DNA from: Phyllostachys edulis
Taxonomy: Eukaryota; Streptophyta; Magnoliopsida; Poales; Poaceae
Length of the DNA stretch: 64,000 bases
Direction of reading: 5' to 3'
Assembly: GCA_036346405.1 (NCBI GenBank)
Contig: CM070561.1
Span: forward strand, 32,592,338 to 32,656,337
In this document: positions 46,564-58,719 of the stretch, piece after piece
Layout of the letters: each line of letters starts with the position of its first letter
How positions within the stretch are numbered: the stretch's first letter is position 1
Program-made: the position numbers and the translations under genes
The notes under the pieces: generated by a model
Databases searched by the model: none
What the model was told of the DNA's origin: nothing
The model's input: only the letters and a program-made list of their open reading frames with translations

Positions 46564-48888
46564 GCCATTCATAGAATTTAATCACTCGACCCCATATGCT
46601 TGGCCTGTATGGGTCGTTAGAGGAGACAAGGCTTTTTATGTTCTGATTACTGTGCACGGTGGATCATGCAGTGGCACGAACGATGAAAGCGACGTGATCG
46701 TGAAGGTTGGTGTGGACCGGATAGCATGTTTGGTAGCAAGTATGCATCAACTTGATGTCTTGATCATCAAGCGTTTGGAAATATTTTTATTCACTCAAGT
46801 TAACATGCTAAATATACTATAGTACTACTAATGTTTTGACCGCTAGTGCTTATCACATGGAGTGTGTATATATATATGTTTGTAAAAGTTGCAGGAGTAT
46901 AATTACGGCACGCATCAAAACTATACTTTTGGACAAGAAAAATCTACCCACTTCATTTTCTATGAAGTCAATCTCTTGTTAAAAAATGCTGACCGCAACA
47001 AGTATACCGTAGTGCAATCTATTTTGGATGAGAGTTTTTTTTACCCAAAACTATAGTATTTTAAAAACTTAGTTCAGCCGTTTCCTGCATATACACTTAA
47101 TTCAATCATTTCATGTATACATATGCTCGACGCAAGCATTAATAACCGGAACTGAGATCGGATCATCGGATTGCCTGCATCTACCCCAATAAGGCAATAA
47201 GCTATATCACGCTGGACGGAGCTCCACTGTTCCGGTTCCTGGTGCCCATTGAAGATCGATGAAGGTGACAGGCCGACCGAATCGAACAGCCATGAGATCG
47301 ACCAAGCACGATACATGTCCGGCGCCAGATGGAGCCGAGCGGCGTGCCGCCATGCCGCCTCTTGCTGCAGACATCCGTGCATCCGCGGATCCAAGTGAGA
47401 CCAGAGGGTGTATAGGACATCGGGTTTGATTGTATGTTATCTCATCAGACACCCACAACATAAACTTAATAATTCTATACACATTTGATGATATGTACAA
47501 GGACACTCGATTATTTTTCTTTTAGATCTGGCACTGCATCCATGAATACATGCATAGATTGAACACTATATATGCACTACATATATTTGCTAGTACTGTG
47601 CTACAACCTACAACTACTATTCTTACTATCTTGATAAATTATCCAGGCAAAGTGGGGTATCGTTGAAGCTTAGCCATGGCAGTGGTCGACGTCAATTGAG
47701 GTACTCCAGTAGTTGTTAGTTGTTACGTGGCGCGCTCAGACAGGGGTCGTGGGCCGGCCACGTGGTTCCCCGGCCCGCCCGTCTCCGGGGCCCACACAGT
47801 GTTGACGAAGCTTTGCTAGCTATACAAATGGACCAAGCTGCCTACCTACCATGCGTACGTAGGTCCACGAGTTCGTACAGGGCCCATATAAACACACACG
47901 TACGCATCGCAACAAAAAAAAGTTCGCAGTACTAGTGTGGTGTACTGACAGCTGGTTTCCATGCAGAGCTCGCTGATCGTGTTGGACTCGGACGGATCGG
48001 ATCAAAAGGCGACCGAGCGAGTTCTCAGCACGTTAGATTAGGCGACGCATGTACCGCGGGCGACTCGAAGATTTACGCAGCTCTCGAGGCAATTTATGGC
48101 CATGCGTACTTACGTATTGCTTTAAGATTTATGAAATTTAGGTTTAAGCAAACAGTAATCTACAAATTAGTACTTGAAAAAAAAGAATCTTTGGCTAATA
48201 AGGCTCAAATTAAGCCTGCGCTCACCGTCACCGGCCCTTTGCCGTAGGCATCAAACCACTTGAGAAATGAACAAAAACCAATCAAAATGCGCCAAATCCG
48301 ACTCTGGAATAGCCGCATCATGTCATAGGCAGGCAGGTGCTCGACCGATCAACACCGGCGTCATGACAAGGAGAAAACGATGTTTGCATTAACCCGTCCA
48401 TCACGTGCATGCATAGCAACAATAAGTGGCCGTCTTTGCATTAATTAATCCAGTTGATCTCTTTTCTTCTTTGTGTTGATCTTACTCGCCCTGCATGGAG
48501 ATTAATGTACTGTGTACAAATTAAGCACCAAGTAATGAGTACCCACTTGCATGCATGATGCTACGTATAAAGGTGACGCGATGGCTCATTCATGAACGCA
48601 TGTGCATTGTATATGTTCCGCACTAGTACCATAAGTTGAGAGCTTGGTGACACGTCACTTTCTTCGAGACTAGCCTAGAATTGTGCGTTGGGAGGTTGCC
48701 ATCCCTCAAGAACAGCAAAAAACCGAGCCTATGACCGATCGATCAAACCGACAAACGCTAGGCTTTAGTTTGTTTTCGCAAACTTTTGTGTCCGCATGCA
48801 AAATATCTCCGAAATTAACCAACGCGTCGTTTCGGAATAGCTAGCTACCTGGTCGTTTTGGCGTTATTGCTAGCTATAGGGTGCCAAC
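46564..48888. other. Intergenic, no gene recognised
   Basis: Short open frames on both strands near 47070-47500 and 47720-48000 have no domain or gene structure. No repeat border was detected. Confidence 0.4.
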
Positions 48889-49532
48889 GATCGAATACGA
48901 ACCGAATAATGGGTTTTTCATATTCATATTTGTATTTTTAAAATGATTAGAAATACGAATTTGGATATGCTTGAATACAAATACGAATAACATGTTGTAA
49001 TGAATACGAATCGAACACCTACTCAATTCGGTCAGATTCAAATTAATATCCTACAATGAATTATAGTTTAAGGAAAATAGTTCGTTGACACCAGTTTTAT
49101 AGTAATATTTATACCCATTTTGCTTTTGTTTATCACGTAATCATTGTGTAATTTGGAGACGTGCCAAAATGAACATAGTGAATTCAGTTAAAAAGAGCAT
49201 GCAAAGAGCTTCATTGGGGGTATGCCAAAAAGAACAGCATCAAATGCTAAATTGGAGTCCACCATGACAATGGCCTCGTCGAGACGATTGAAATGCATAT
49301 ATAATATGCCCAATTTGGAGGTCGGATGCAAAAGATACATAGTAGCTAGTTAGCTGACACTATCTGAATCCAGATATTATCTGTATTCGTATTCGTATTC
49401 AGCAAAAAAAATCATATATTATCCGGATTCGTATTCATTTTACAATTCAAAATACACTTTTGCTTACCGCATTCGCTACTATTTGAAGTCAGATACCTTA
49501 TAAACGGATCATCCGAATTCGTCTGACACCCT
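48889..49532. mobile_element. Possible hAT-like element with GAATACGAAT subterminal repeats
   Basis: Left end AGGGTGCCAACGATCGAATACG and right end CGAATTCGTCTGACACCCT (the outer AGGGTG/CACCCT match as inverted ends) enclose inward-facing GAATACG/CGTATTC arrays, in the style of the two 1-kb hAT copies. No clear 8-bp TSD, so moderate to low confidence. Confidence 0.45.
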
Positions 49533-50430
49533 GGTTATTGCAACCTTTTGATGGTTCTAGCTCTAATAACGTCTCAACTAGCATATCCCATATGCAAATA
49601 GGATCAGGGCAAGAGGTGTGTGACTTAGAGGATCAAGTGGCCTCTCAATTATTAAAGCCGTCTCATGGATGTTGTAAACTTGCAATGGGGAGGGGGTTTG
49701 TTCTCCGGAAAATGTTTAGGGGGTCCAGCTAGAAACAAAGAACTTGTTTAACCTAGGCCCGGCTTAGAATCTGGGATTATTTTCCAAGTCCGGTAGGAGC
49801 TGAATCGTTTCCTGTGAAATTGTAGGAGACAAAGTGTACAGTTGCTCCTATGTGCTTTGGAACACATAAACAAGGTGTGTTAAAAAGGAGATTCATGATT
49901 TGAAAACTACAAGAAGATGTAAGATAGCAAGCATATATAACCCCTGGCAAAACAATTTCGCAACATCCAAAACCAAATGGCTAATATATCAAGATGAAAT
50001 AATTGTGTCGGCTATTTCTTGTTATATATGTCGTCATCTATAGTCGAGAGATTGGATAGCTCTGAACCGAAAAGAATTAGACAGCTCTGAGCAAATAAGA
50101 CGACATACCATCTGGGCTAGCTAGCTAGCTTAGCTGCCTGGTCCAGTCAATGTCCATATGATCGTATGCATGTGCAACGAGTGAAAAAGTCTCACCAAAT
50201 TAGCTAGAGGACAGAGACATGAGCTCCTACCATGCATTAGGGAGATCCAATAAAAACTCTACTGAAAACAATTGTGGAACTAGAATGTAGTGACAAGTTA
50301 GTGAGCAAAATGTGTAAACTTAATACACGAGGATGCAGAAGAAATAATTGAAAGGCTTCCGCGATCTACGTCGTCGATAGCCGCATAGGCCTATTTTCTG
50401 CCGCCTAACTGCAAATACAAGCCACGTGCT
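49533..50430. other. Intergenic, nothing recognised
   Basis: No gene or repeat border visible. Confidence 0.4.
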
Positions 50431-53400
50431 ACACATGCAGCGAGAGTTGATTACATTGCACGATCATATTATGGCCTAAAATGTTGTCTATCATCAGCTA
50501 TCTATAAGAGGTGCTACATAGAATTTTGAGTGAGTTGGAGGAAAGAGGAAATAGAGAGAGAAAAATATTGTCTATTATACACTCGACGGCTTCGTTCCGA
50601 TTAATCCGGTTGCTATCGACGGCTTATTCCCCATTGTACTCGTTTTCTTCCTCCCCCGATCGATCCGGTGCTCCCAACTCCTCGCTATTTGTATTCCTCG
50701 CCGCTTTGCCCTCTGTACAGTGTTTTCCCGCCGCCTTTGCCCTCCGTAGCAAATTTCCTGTTGCACGACCTCCTCGCGCGCAATTTCTTCACCACGCCCA
50801 GCCTCCTCGCGCGCAATCTTCTCCACGCCCGCACGCTCGCGATTTCTCCTCCACGCCCGGCCCCCACGCGTGAAAGGAAAGGGGATCGACTTCTTCTCCA
50901 CGCTCTTCTTCTCCACAACACGTGCCTCGTCCAATCCCAGGCGTCCCCATCACCTCCCGCATGCCGCAGCTGGTGGTCGCATTTGTTGAACCGGAAGATG
51001 CCTCGCCGATCGACACGGGTGGGTGCGCCGCCACCGCCGCCGCAGGGAGCTAAAGTAAGCGCATCTGTGGAGCATGCAGTCGCCTCCTCCCGCTCCAGCA
51101 CCGCCGTTTGGTGGGGCGGCGCATACACTGGTAGCCCCGCCGCCTCCTCGCCTCAGGAAGTCCCCACAGACAAGCAGGCAGGTCAGGCCGCTGCGGCTGA
51201 GTTCTCATCCCCAACCTCAGATCCACAACACTGGTACTATTTGTTCTTCTCAATTTCTTGATTTGTACATTACGAAGAGATTGGTTGTTTCCTTGTCAAG
51301 CCTTACTTTTCAATTTGATTGTACACTTGTTGAGACACAAGAGACCATTTGTGCACTTGTATTATGCATTTGTAAGTAGAATCTAATTGTAGCGTGCTTG
51401 ATGTTGCCATTGTATGTAATCTGATTGTACACCTTGCTTATTACAACATCGATCCCATTCATACAAGATCTGGATGTATGTATGCATGGTAGAATGCTGT
51501 GATTGAGTCAAGATCTACATGTATGTATGTGATTGGTATTAGGAATGCTCCTCCTGAGTCAAGATCTGCATGGAGCTAGACTTGGTCCAGGTACTCCTTA
51601 CATCTACTGGGATTGGGATCGAGCTAGATCTGCATGGAGGTAGACTCGGTCTGCTGGGATTGGGATCACGAGCCCTATTTCAGAAACTATTGCTTGGCTG
51701 CCAAACTGTCGAGACCCAAGAGACCATTTGTGCACTTGTGTTATGCATTTGGGATTGGGATCGAGCTAGATCTGCACGGCTTTGAGTGCTATTATCATTT
51801 GTAAGTTTTTTTAAAAGCACTGCTTGTTGGTTGTTGATTGATGTCGTATTTAGTATCTATTCATTGTTGTCATTTGTTTCATTTCAATCTGAAACTTGTT
51901 ATGAGCTTTTCAGTAGGTTATAAGGACCGAGTAAGTCTTGAACAATGTAAAGTTGAGTACTGATATGCTTGGACAATTTATAGCCGAGTAAACGTATGTA
52001 TGCTTGGACAATTGTACTGATAGGATGTTCATGAAAATTCTTAGCTGACTTTCCCTCTCATTGCAATCACGTAGGACAACATCAACAAAACATGTCGTAT
52101 GAATCAGGCTCTTCTTGTTATGATGATGGCGACGACACCGACACTTTTGACCCAACCGAAGATTACATGTTGGAAGACTTCATCACCGAGCAAGAAATCT
52201 TGGACCGAATCGGCGAGCAGATTGTTGCAGAGTTGATGGCAAAACTAGAGGAACAAAGTGTTGAATCATCACGACGCCGAAGTGGTCCTAGGAGGTACAT
52301 ACCAAGGGATCATGAAGCCGCCCATAAGGAGCTTGTGGTCAACTATTTCTCTGAGCATCCTCTCTACACCGACGAAATATTCCGTAGAAGGTTTCGAATG
52401 AGAAGACCCTTATTCCAACGAATTGTGAGTGCCCTTGAAGAGTGGGATCCCTATTTCACTTATAGGACAGATGCCACTAATAGATCGACTCTCGCCATCG
52501 CAGTAAGTGTACAGCTGCAATCCGTATGTTAGCGTATGGCACCCCTGCCGACCAAATTGATAAGGTACTAATGATCGGCCCTAGCACTGCATTGGAGTGT
52601 TTGGGCAAGTTCGCGCAAGGGGTGATTGACATATTTGGTGGAGAGTACTTGCGACACCCCACAAGTGATGAAGTGGAGCGTTTGCTTCAAATCGGTGAGT
52701 CTCTTGGCTTCCTTGGCATGCTAGGGAGCATTGACTGTATGCATTAGCAGTGGAGAAATGTCCAGTTGCATGGAGGGGCCAATTCACCCGAGGTAATTAT
52801 GGTGTCCCTACTATGATCCTCGAAGCGGTTGCTTCGCATGACCTTCAAATATGGCATGCTTTTTTTGGTGTCGCTGGGTCAAATAATGACATCAACGTGC
52901 TTAATCAGTCACCGTTGTTCATTGAAGAGTTGAAAGGGGAAGCTCCACAAGTACAATTCACTGTCAATGGGACACAGTATCATAAGGGTTACGACCTAGC
53001 CGATGGGATTTACCCAGAATGGGCCGTCTTTGTGAAGACTATACCCCTCCCTCAAACAGAGAAGGACAAATTGTTTGCACGGCATCAAGAAGGAGTAAGG
53101 AAAGATGTTGAGAGGGCATTTGGGGTATTGCAATCTCGTTTTAATATCGTGCGGCGTCCAGCACGGTTGTGGAGATGGGTCATTGTCGGGAAAATCATGG
53201 AAGCTTGCATCATTCTTCATAATATGATTGTTGAAGACAAACGAGAAATGGTTACTGTTCCTTTGGACTTAAACGAGACTCCAGGGACATCTTTTGTTCT
53301 ACCACCGGAAGTCAACAATGGCCCTAACATTTGCTTCATGGACGTGCTCTGAAGGAATTCGTCTATTCGCGCTCGCCAACACATACACAACTCAAGAGTG

Positions 53401-53945
53401 ATTTAGTTCAGCATATTTGGAACAACTTTGGGAATAAGTAAAATCATTATGCCTAGTTTCGATAATTTTATTATGTAATATTTTTCTTCTATTAGTACAC
53501 AATTTTGATATGTACTTGTTCCTACAAATTCAATTTCGTGCGATTGTATTTATCACATTTTATATATTTCACTCATAATAAATCTTCTAGAACATGTATT
53601 ATTCTATATAGACAACTCATAAAATAGGGGTGGTACATGCAATTCGCTCTTTGCCCAATGCGTGAGAACTAATCCCTTTATATATAATAATATTATTCTT
53701 GCGCAGTATGTCCATAATATTGTTCATGCAAGTGTGTTTAAGTTGTGGCAAAAAGCAACAAAATAGACCACAAAGATATAATTTAGCGTTGATCAATCAA
53801 TTTTCATGTTTCATGCAATCGTGTGGTTCTATATAGACAACTAAATAGACAACCCATTGTAGGGGGTGTTTTTAGAGCTATCTACAGATGACATGGAGTG
53901 CAAGTATAGACAATAACTGTCTGTACCACTGTACATGCCTTTAGA
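50430..53945 (+). mobile_element. Degenerate PIF/Harbinger DNA transposon
   Basis: Contains a broken transposase gene (52092-53352) and a GC-rich leader region (50560-51270). The right end near 53940 reads CCACTGTACATGCC then TTTA, like the ends of the Harbinger MITE at 37981-38273. The left part near 50520-50580 (GAGGAAAGAGGAAATAGAGAGAG, first 20 GAGGAAAGAGGAAATAGAGA) parallels that MITE's subterminal region. The exact left terminus and a matching TSD could not be found, so the span is approximate. Confidence 0.6.
52092..53352 (+). pseudogene. Harbinger (HARBI1-like) transposase, broken
   Basis: DDE nuclease-type transposase of the PIF/Harbinger superfamily. The N-terminal part (RRRFRMRRPLFQRIV) is followed by TPADQIDKVLMIG, the first catalytic Asp (GSIDCMH), the second (GSNNDINVLNQSPLF) and the Glu region (DVERAFGVLQSRFNIVRRP), then HNMIVED. 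Three lesions: a frameshift near 52505, an in-frame TAG at 52746-52748 right after IDCMH, and a one-base loss near 52760. After these the frame runs open to 53352. Not functional as it stands. Confidence 0.88.
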
Positions 53946-53999
53946 GAAACTGTCGATCTGAACAAAGTTCCTCGTGTGTATTCTGGATACATCGTGTTA

Positions 54000-54667
54000 G
54001 AGTTTTGCCACCGGTTTAATTAACTGTCAGAGCAAACAACGTCATTGCATGTCTGATGTCTGTCCATGTCAGGGCAGTTGGCTAAAAGAAGCCGTCAATT
54101 GCGTGCTTGCTCGAAAGGGGTCAATACAAGAGGAGAGGCAGGTCGTGTAGCAGAAAGGATGCCCTAATTGTGCCCTCTAGATATCCTATCCTGATCAGGC
54201 TTGCAAACCTGTATATACTGGGCGGTGAGAGGCAGCACAAATTAACGTGTGATCAAAGGGCGTAATTGATCGATATATGATACTGTCACCAGGGGCGGAA
54301 CTAGAACGAAAATGACCGTGGTTCACCATTTCACCATACATATAACAACATATATAATTATCAACCATATGGTACTAAATAGTAATGTATCCGGCAACTT
54401 TTAGCATCAATAATTCAATATAACCAATGACAAGTACAATGATAAAGGAGTAGCGATCAAAATGCTTACCAAGATAAAGAAACTCACTTGTAATATTGGT
54501 TAATTGTAAAAAAGTGAAGCAACTAAGGGTGAAATCATGAACAAAAGATAGTCGGCATTGGCAAAATACATCATCCGACCTAAATGACCTATAAAAAAGA
54601 ACAAATTGAATTAAAATTATAAAGTAAAAAAAGTATAATGATCGAATGAAAGTAAATACATTACCTT
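54000..54667. other. Intergenic, nothing recognised
   Basis: Unique-looking AT-rich sequence between the Harbinger remnant and the hAT tail. It may include more of the hAT 3' region on the minus strand. Confidence 0.35.
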
Positions 54668-54868
54668 TTAGTATTTACGTTCTTTCAAGTTCATGAAATG
54701 ATGAACCACGGCGTCATTGGTAACTTTCTTCATTTCTTCTTTCTCCACATAGCAAATTAGGCTATCACTCATGAAATCATCACTGATGCGATTGCGCAAA
54801 TAATTTTTCACAATTCTTATGACTGAAAAACACCTCTCAACTGTGGCAGTGGCGACAGGCAATACTAG
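54668..54868 (-). pseudogene. hAT transposase C-terminal (dimerisation) fragment
   Basis: The minus frame reads ELVLPVATATVERCFSVIR, then LRNRISDDFMSDSLICYVEK and ends in a stop at 54668. This is the hAT C-terminal dimerisation motif of the TTF-type zinc-finger/DUF4371 subgroup. Upstream (towards 54871) it is cut exactly at the CACTA terminus, so only about 66 codons remain. Confidence 0.8.
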
Positions 54869-54870
54869 CT

Positions 54871-57460
54871 CACTACAACATAAAAGCCCTATAGAGACGC
54901 CTATTTTATGGGGTTAAAGACGTTTTCAATCATCTCTATAGCATCATAGAGTCGTTTTTGTAAAACGTCTCTACAGTGATATGGGTTGTTTAGATTGCGT
55001 CTCTACAAGCTTGGAGACGCTTTCATATTTGCATTTCTATATCGTCTCTACTATCCCTAGTGACGCTTTATTGCGTGCCAAGAAACATAGATACACATTC
55101 ATAGACGTATTTAGATTGAGCTAGAGAAGTCCATTTTTATTTTGTTCTGTAGAAATATTTTATCGCTAGTTAAACTACAATGATTCAGAGGATATAGTAT
55201 CACATATTTTCATAAGAACTTTCAGATCTTTGGTAAAACCATTTCAAATGTAGAATTACATTGTCGATATATATAAAAAAAACCAGAAGAAAAAACATAG
55301 ACACTCCGTTGCGGACTGAATCGAGTTAACAACTGAATCTAGCATCCACATACAAAGGTGTAAACACACCAAATTTTTTTTCCTACAAATCCTACATTTG
55401 CCGACGACCTTCAGCTCCTTAGACCAAGGTAACATTGCCTTTGTGCTCTGGAGAACAATGATGGAATCTTTCCAGCTCTGGAGGATGCTAGAATTTATAA
55501 AGACCTCAATTTTGAATATCAAGTTCCATTTCTCTACGTCTTCAGTCATTTCAAGGTACTATGCTGCACATCTTTGCTGCAACAACATTGTGGGGACTAA
55601 GGCTGACAGCCATTCCATAGCAGAATTTTGCGCATATTTCGAACGTTTTGGATCCCCTAGGAAAGCCATCTATGTGGACCTCATCCGTCCCATCCTCAGT
55701 GGCCTTAAGAACTAACCTTTGAAGCTTGCTGCTCTTAGACAGAAGGGGAAACTGCATATGACAATCAAATCAAACATAAATTGTTAGTCATGTTTGTCAA
55801 TCAGATATTGCTCTGGATATGAGTTATCACCAACAAGAGAATAGAAACATCTATAGGCAATACATATTCAAAACATCCACAAGATTCAGACATTGAAGTT
55901 TTTTTTCTTAAAAAAGGAAGATTCAGCATTTATGATTGGACTATTCACATTCAAATCCCACAAGATGCAGACACTTTTTGAAATGATAAACCTATACCTA
56001 TGATGTCAAGGTATTATTTACTTGATAGTGTTTTCGGTTGAGCGATTGTCATCAAGCGATCGATACTTTCAATGAGCTTAAAGAGCTATTTCACACCCTA
56101 GTAAACTAACTGCGAAAGGTTACTAGCAAGAGATCAAGTACAGAAGTACTCCATGTAGATTGGTATTTTCTTAATTCAACAGCTTTTCATATAACACAAT
56201 CCACTTTTATCAAGCAATAAACGGCCCTTGCAAACAAATAAATATGTCATAAGGTCACAATAATTTTTAATGATTGCAAATAAATACTAATTGTGCCAAA
56301 CATTATTGATATGCCAGTGAAAAAAAATGTGAAACGATATCCAGTAGATTGGAAAGAGACAGGCCACTTTCACCACCCGCAGACATGGTTAAAGGTATTG
56401 CTGGAATTGCAAGAACATGAATCAACAAACATCATATCATTAATATCGAATTATCAATCCAAAGTTCCATTCCTGATGTTAGTATCTATATGGCAAAAGT
56501 CTATAGCATACATAGTAGTGGATCAAAGGTGGACCAATTTATGTTAAGAGTTCATAAATAGGGAAATAGACAAAGAAACTCGTGACATCACTTCAAACTG
56601 ACTTGCCAGGAAAGAAGCCATAACATCAAAATCGAGATCAAAGGTTGATAATTTCTTAATATACCTCCAATCCTGCATAAAAAAGTACAAACAAAGCATA
56701 TCCAGCAGGCCATAGCCTGTCAATGTAAAGTGATATCACAATTTATCTAAAAATCCAAAGAAGGGCCTTTACTTGAATAATTCCATAATAATCAAACAAA
56801 AGAAGCTGTGTAGATATGCAAATGGTCAGTTCTGTAGATATGCAAATGATTTCTATTGTACGGCAAGCAGAAGCTAGTACCCCATATCATATCTACACCA
56901 CCTCATACTTAGTAGAATCAAAACACACTAAAATATTTTCTTGTTGTTGTTTGTTAACCATATGGGCACACATAACTAAAAAAGATTCAGAAAAACAAAA
57001 CGAGATTAAGGACAGGAGGATCCTACACACCCAAAGCATAGCAATCTCTCTGTATATCACTTGTTCATGATCTTGTTTCTTCCAGACTTATGTATCCCTA
57101 AAACAATGATGGAATCTTTCCAGCATTCACCTTTTAGTTACAGTATGTGCGTGTTGCGCACGTACAGTTTATGTCTGTGTGTAAATCAAGTTCTCTCTGA
57201 TGTCATCCATCCATTTAAAAGTTTTAATCTCAAATCGTATACTTGCATTTTAGTTTCCATGATTAGCATCTGTAACTTGCTTTTTGTCAGTTCTGTGTTC
57301 AATATTAAAAATATAACTCATTGTGTACAAATAAATACACCATTTTCAAATTTAAATTACTCTATTTGGTTATGTAAGCATAACTTTTGTTTTCTTAATA
57401 CGAAAAAATACAATTATATAGTCAATCGTCCCTTGAAAGGATTTCAAGAATAGATTAGAT
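54871..57460. mobile_element. CACTA-type transposon end with captured gene fragment; far end unresolved
   Basis: Starts CACTACAACATAAAAGCCC, a canonical CACTA terminus, followed by a dense set of subterminal repeats (TAGAGACG / CGTCTCTA, at least eight within 54900-55110), as in CACTA elements. Contains an NPH3-type fragment on the minus strand. I could not find the reverse-complement terminus (TTGTAGTG) with a matching 3-bp TSD, so the right border is a guess. Confidence 0.6.
55400..55747 (-). pseudogene. Captured NPH3/RPT2-type BTB gene fragment
   Basis: The minus strand encodes, in order, FPLLSKSSKLQRLV, FEICAKFCYGMAV and NVVAA (BTB domain), then TEDVEKWNLIFKIEVFINSS and SWKDSIIVLQSTKA (start of the NPH3 domain), ending at KVVGKC. 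It begins after a CAG acceptor, so genomic rather than spliced DNA was probably captured. A one-base insertion after NVVAA and a nonsense codon in the next segment break the frame. NPH3 proteins are CUL3 adaptor-like signalling proteins at the plasma membrane; this copy is a fragment. Confidence 0.85.
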
Positions 57461-58245
57461 CACCCTATTGGCTTGCAAGACAATAGATGTCTACATCAAC
57501 CTCTATGAGAACTTCGGAATATCAGGATATCATGCATTTTATATAGACGTGTCTCTTATTCATCCTCCAGCATGTCATCCCTAAATGGGAAGCTTTGATA
57601 ACCGCTGCTGCAAAGCATAGTCCATTGTAGCCCTACAAGCGAAAGCCACGTAATTTGCTAAACTGGTAACACAATGTTTACTACTAATTGCACTATCAAT
57701 ATTTCTAAGATTCAATTGTCAAAGAAAATGGGTTGTCCCTAATCGGTATGCTTGTAATCTAGTATTTGTCTTTGAGCTGGCTGTCTAACTTTCAGGCAAG
57801 TAAGATAGATTTAGGAATAAAAGTTGTAATTGGAAAGGCATAATATGATAATGCTTTTTTTGATTCATTCAAAAAATGGTGATATCACGAGAATTAATTG
57901 TGTGAAAAGCCATAAACTCTGTCACATTTCTAGTCCTAAAAAACCCATCAAATTCTTTCGCATATTGCCAAGGAAACACGTAGGAGAATCTGCATTGGAA
58001 TATAAAAAAGTACTACATACAGGAAGAGGGGTTCTTCAAGCATGGGTCTTGACAAGGAATCCAAGCATCCCCTTCCATTTCCACTTAAAACCCTAAGCAA
58101 ATTTGAAGCAGCAGCACAAATAAACCATTACAATACATGTACCGACTTTTGACTGTTCGAAAATTCAGGTAATTTGAATCAACTGAATTTCCAAAAGATA
58201 AAAAAAATATCTTGCATTTTCTACCAAGAAGATCTTGAGTTTTTG
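57461..58245. other. Intergenic, nothing recognised
   Basis: A short open frame at 57830-58096 has no domain. No other structure seen. Confidence 0.35.
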
Positions 58246-58456
58246 CCATAAATGACACTGTTTCGAGACGTAATTGCAAGAGTAGCTCTCTTCACGCGGC
58301 ATTTGCAAATTTGGCACCTCATTCGCACCGTCACCGTGTGGACGAGGTGCCATATGTCGACGTGAGGCTCGTCCACACGACCAATGCCAAATTTATAAAT
58401 ACCATACGAGAAGAGCCACTCTCATAATTACGTTTCGAAATAGTGTCATTTAGGCC
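58246..58456. mobile_element. Fold-back MITE 260 bp upstream of the transporter gene
   Basis: Arms of about 43 bp (AATGACACTGTTTCGAGACG on the left, complement of ACGTTTCGAAATAGTGTCATT on the right) pair with a few mismatches. A second inner hairpin, CGTGTGGACGAGG...CTCGTCCACACG, lies at about 58336-58380. The TSD is not clear. Confidence 0.72.
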
Positions 58457-58719
58457 ATCAAAATTAAAGATCTTGATTTCACTTCACTGTCACTCGGGGG
58501 AGGCGAAGGAAAACCACCGAGCTGACACCTGGCTGCCTCCGAGTCACGAGCCGTAAAATCGCGCTCGGCCCCACGTAAAAATCAGCCGTTCCGCGTCGCG
58601 CATTCCCCTTCACCCGTTCCGGCTCCTCTGCGCGCGCTCTCCTCCGTTCCCAACTCGTTCCCCGCGCCGCGCCCGCCACCTGCTCGACGAATTGAATTGC
58701 CCCTCCCGGCGCCGGAGCG

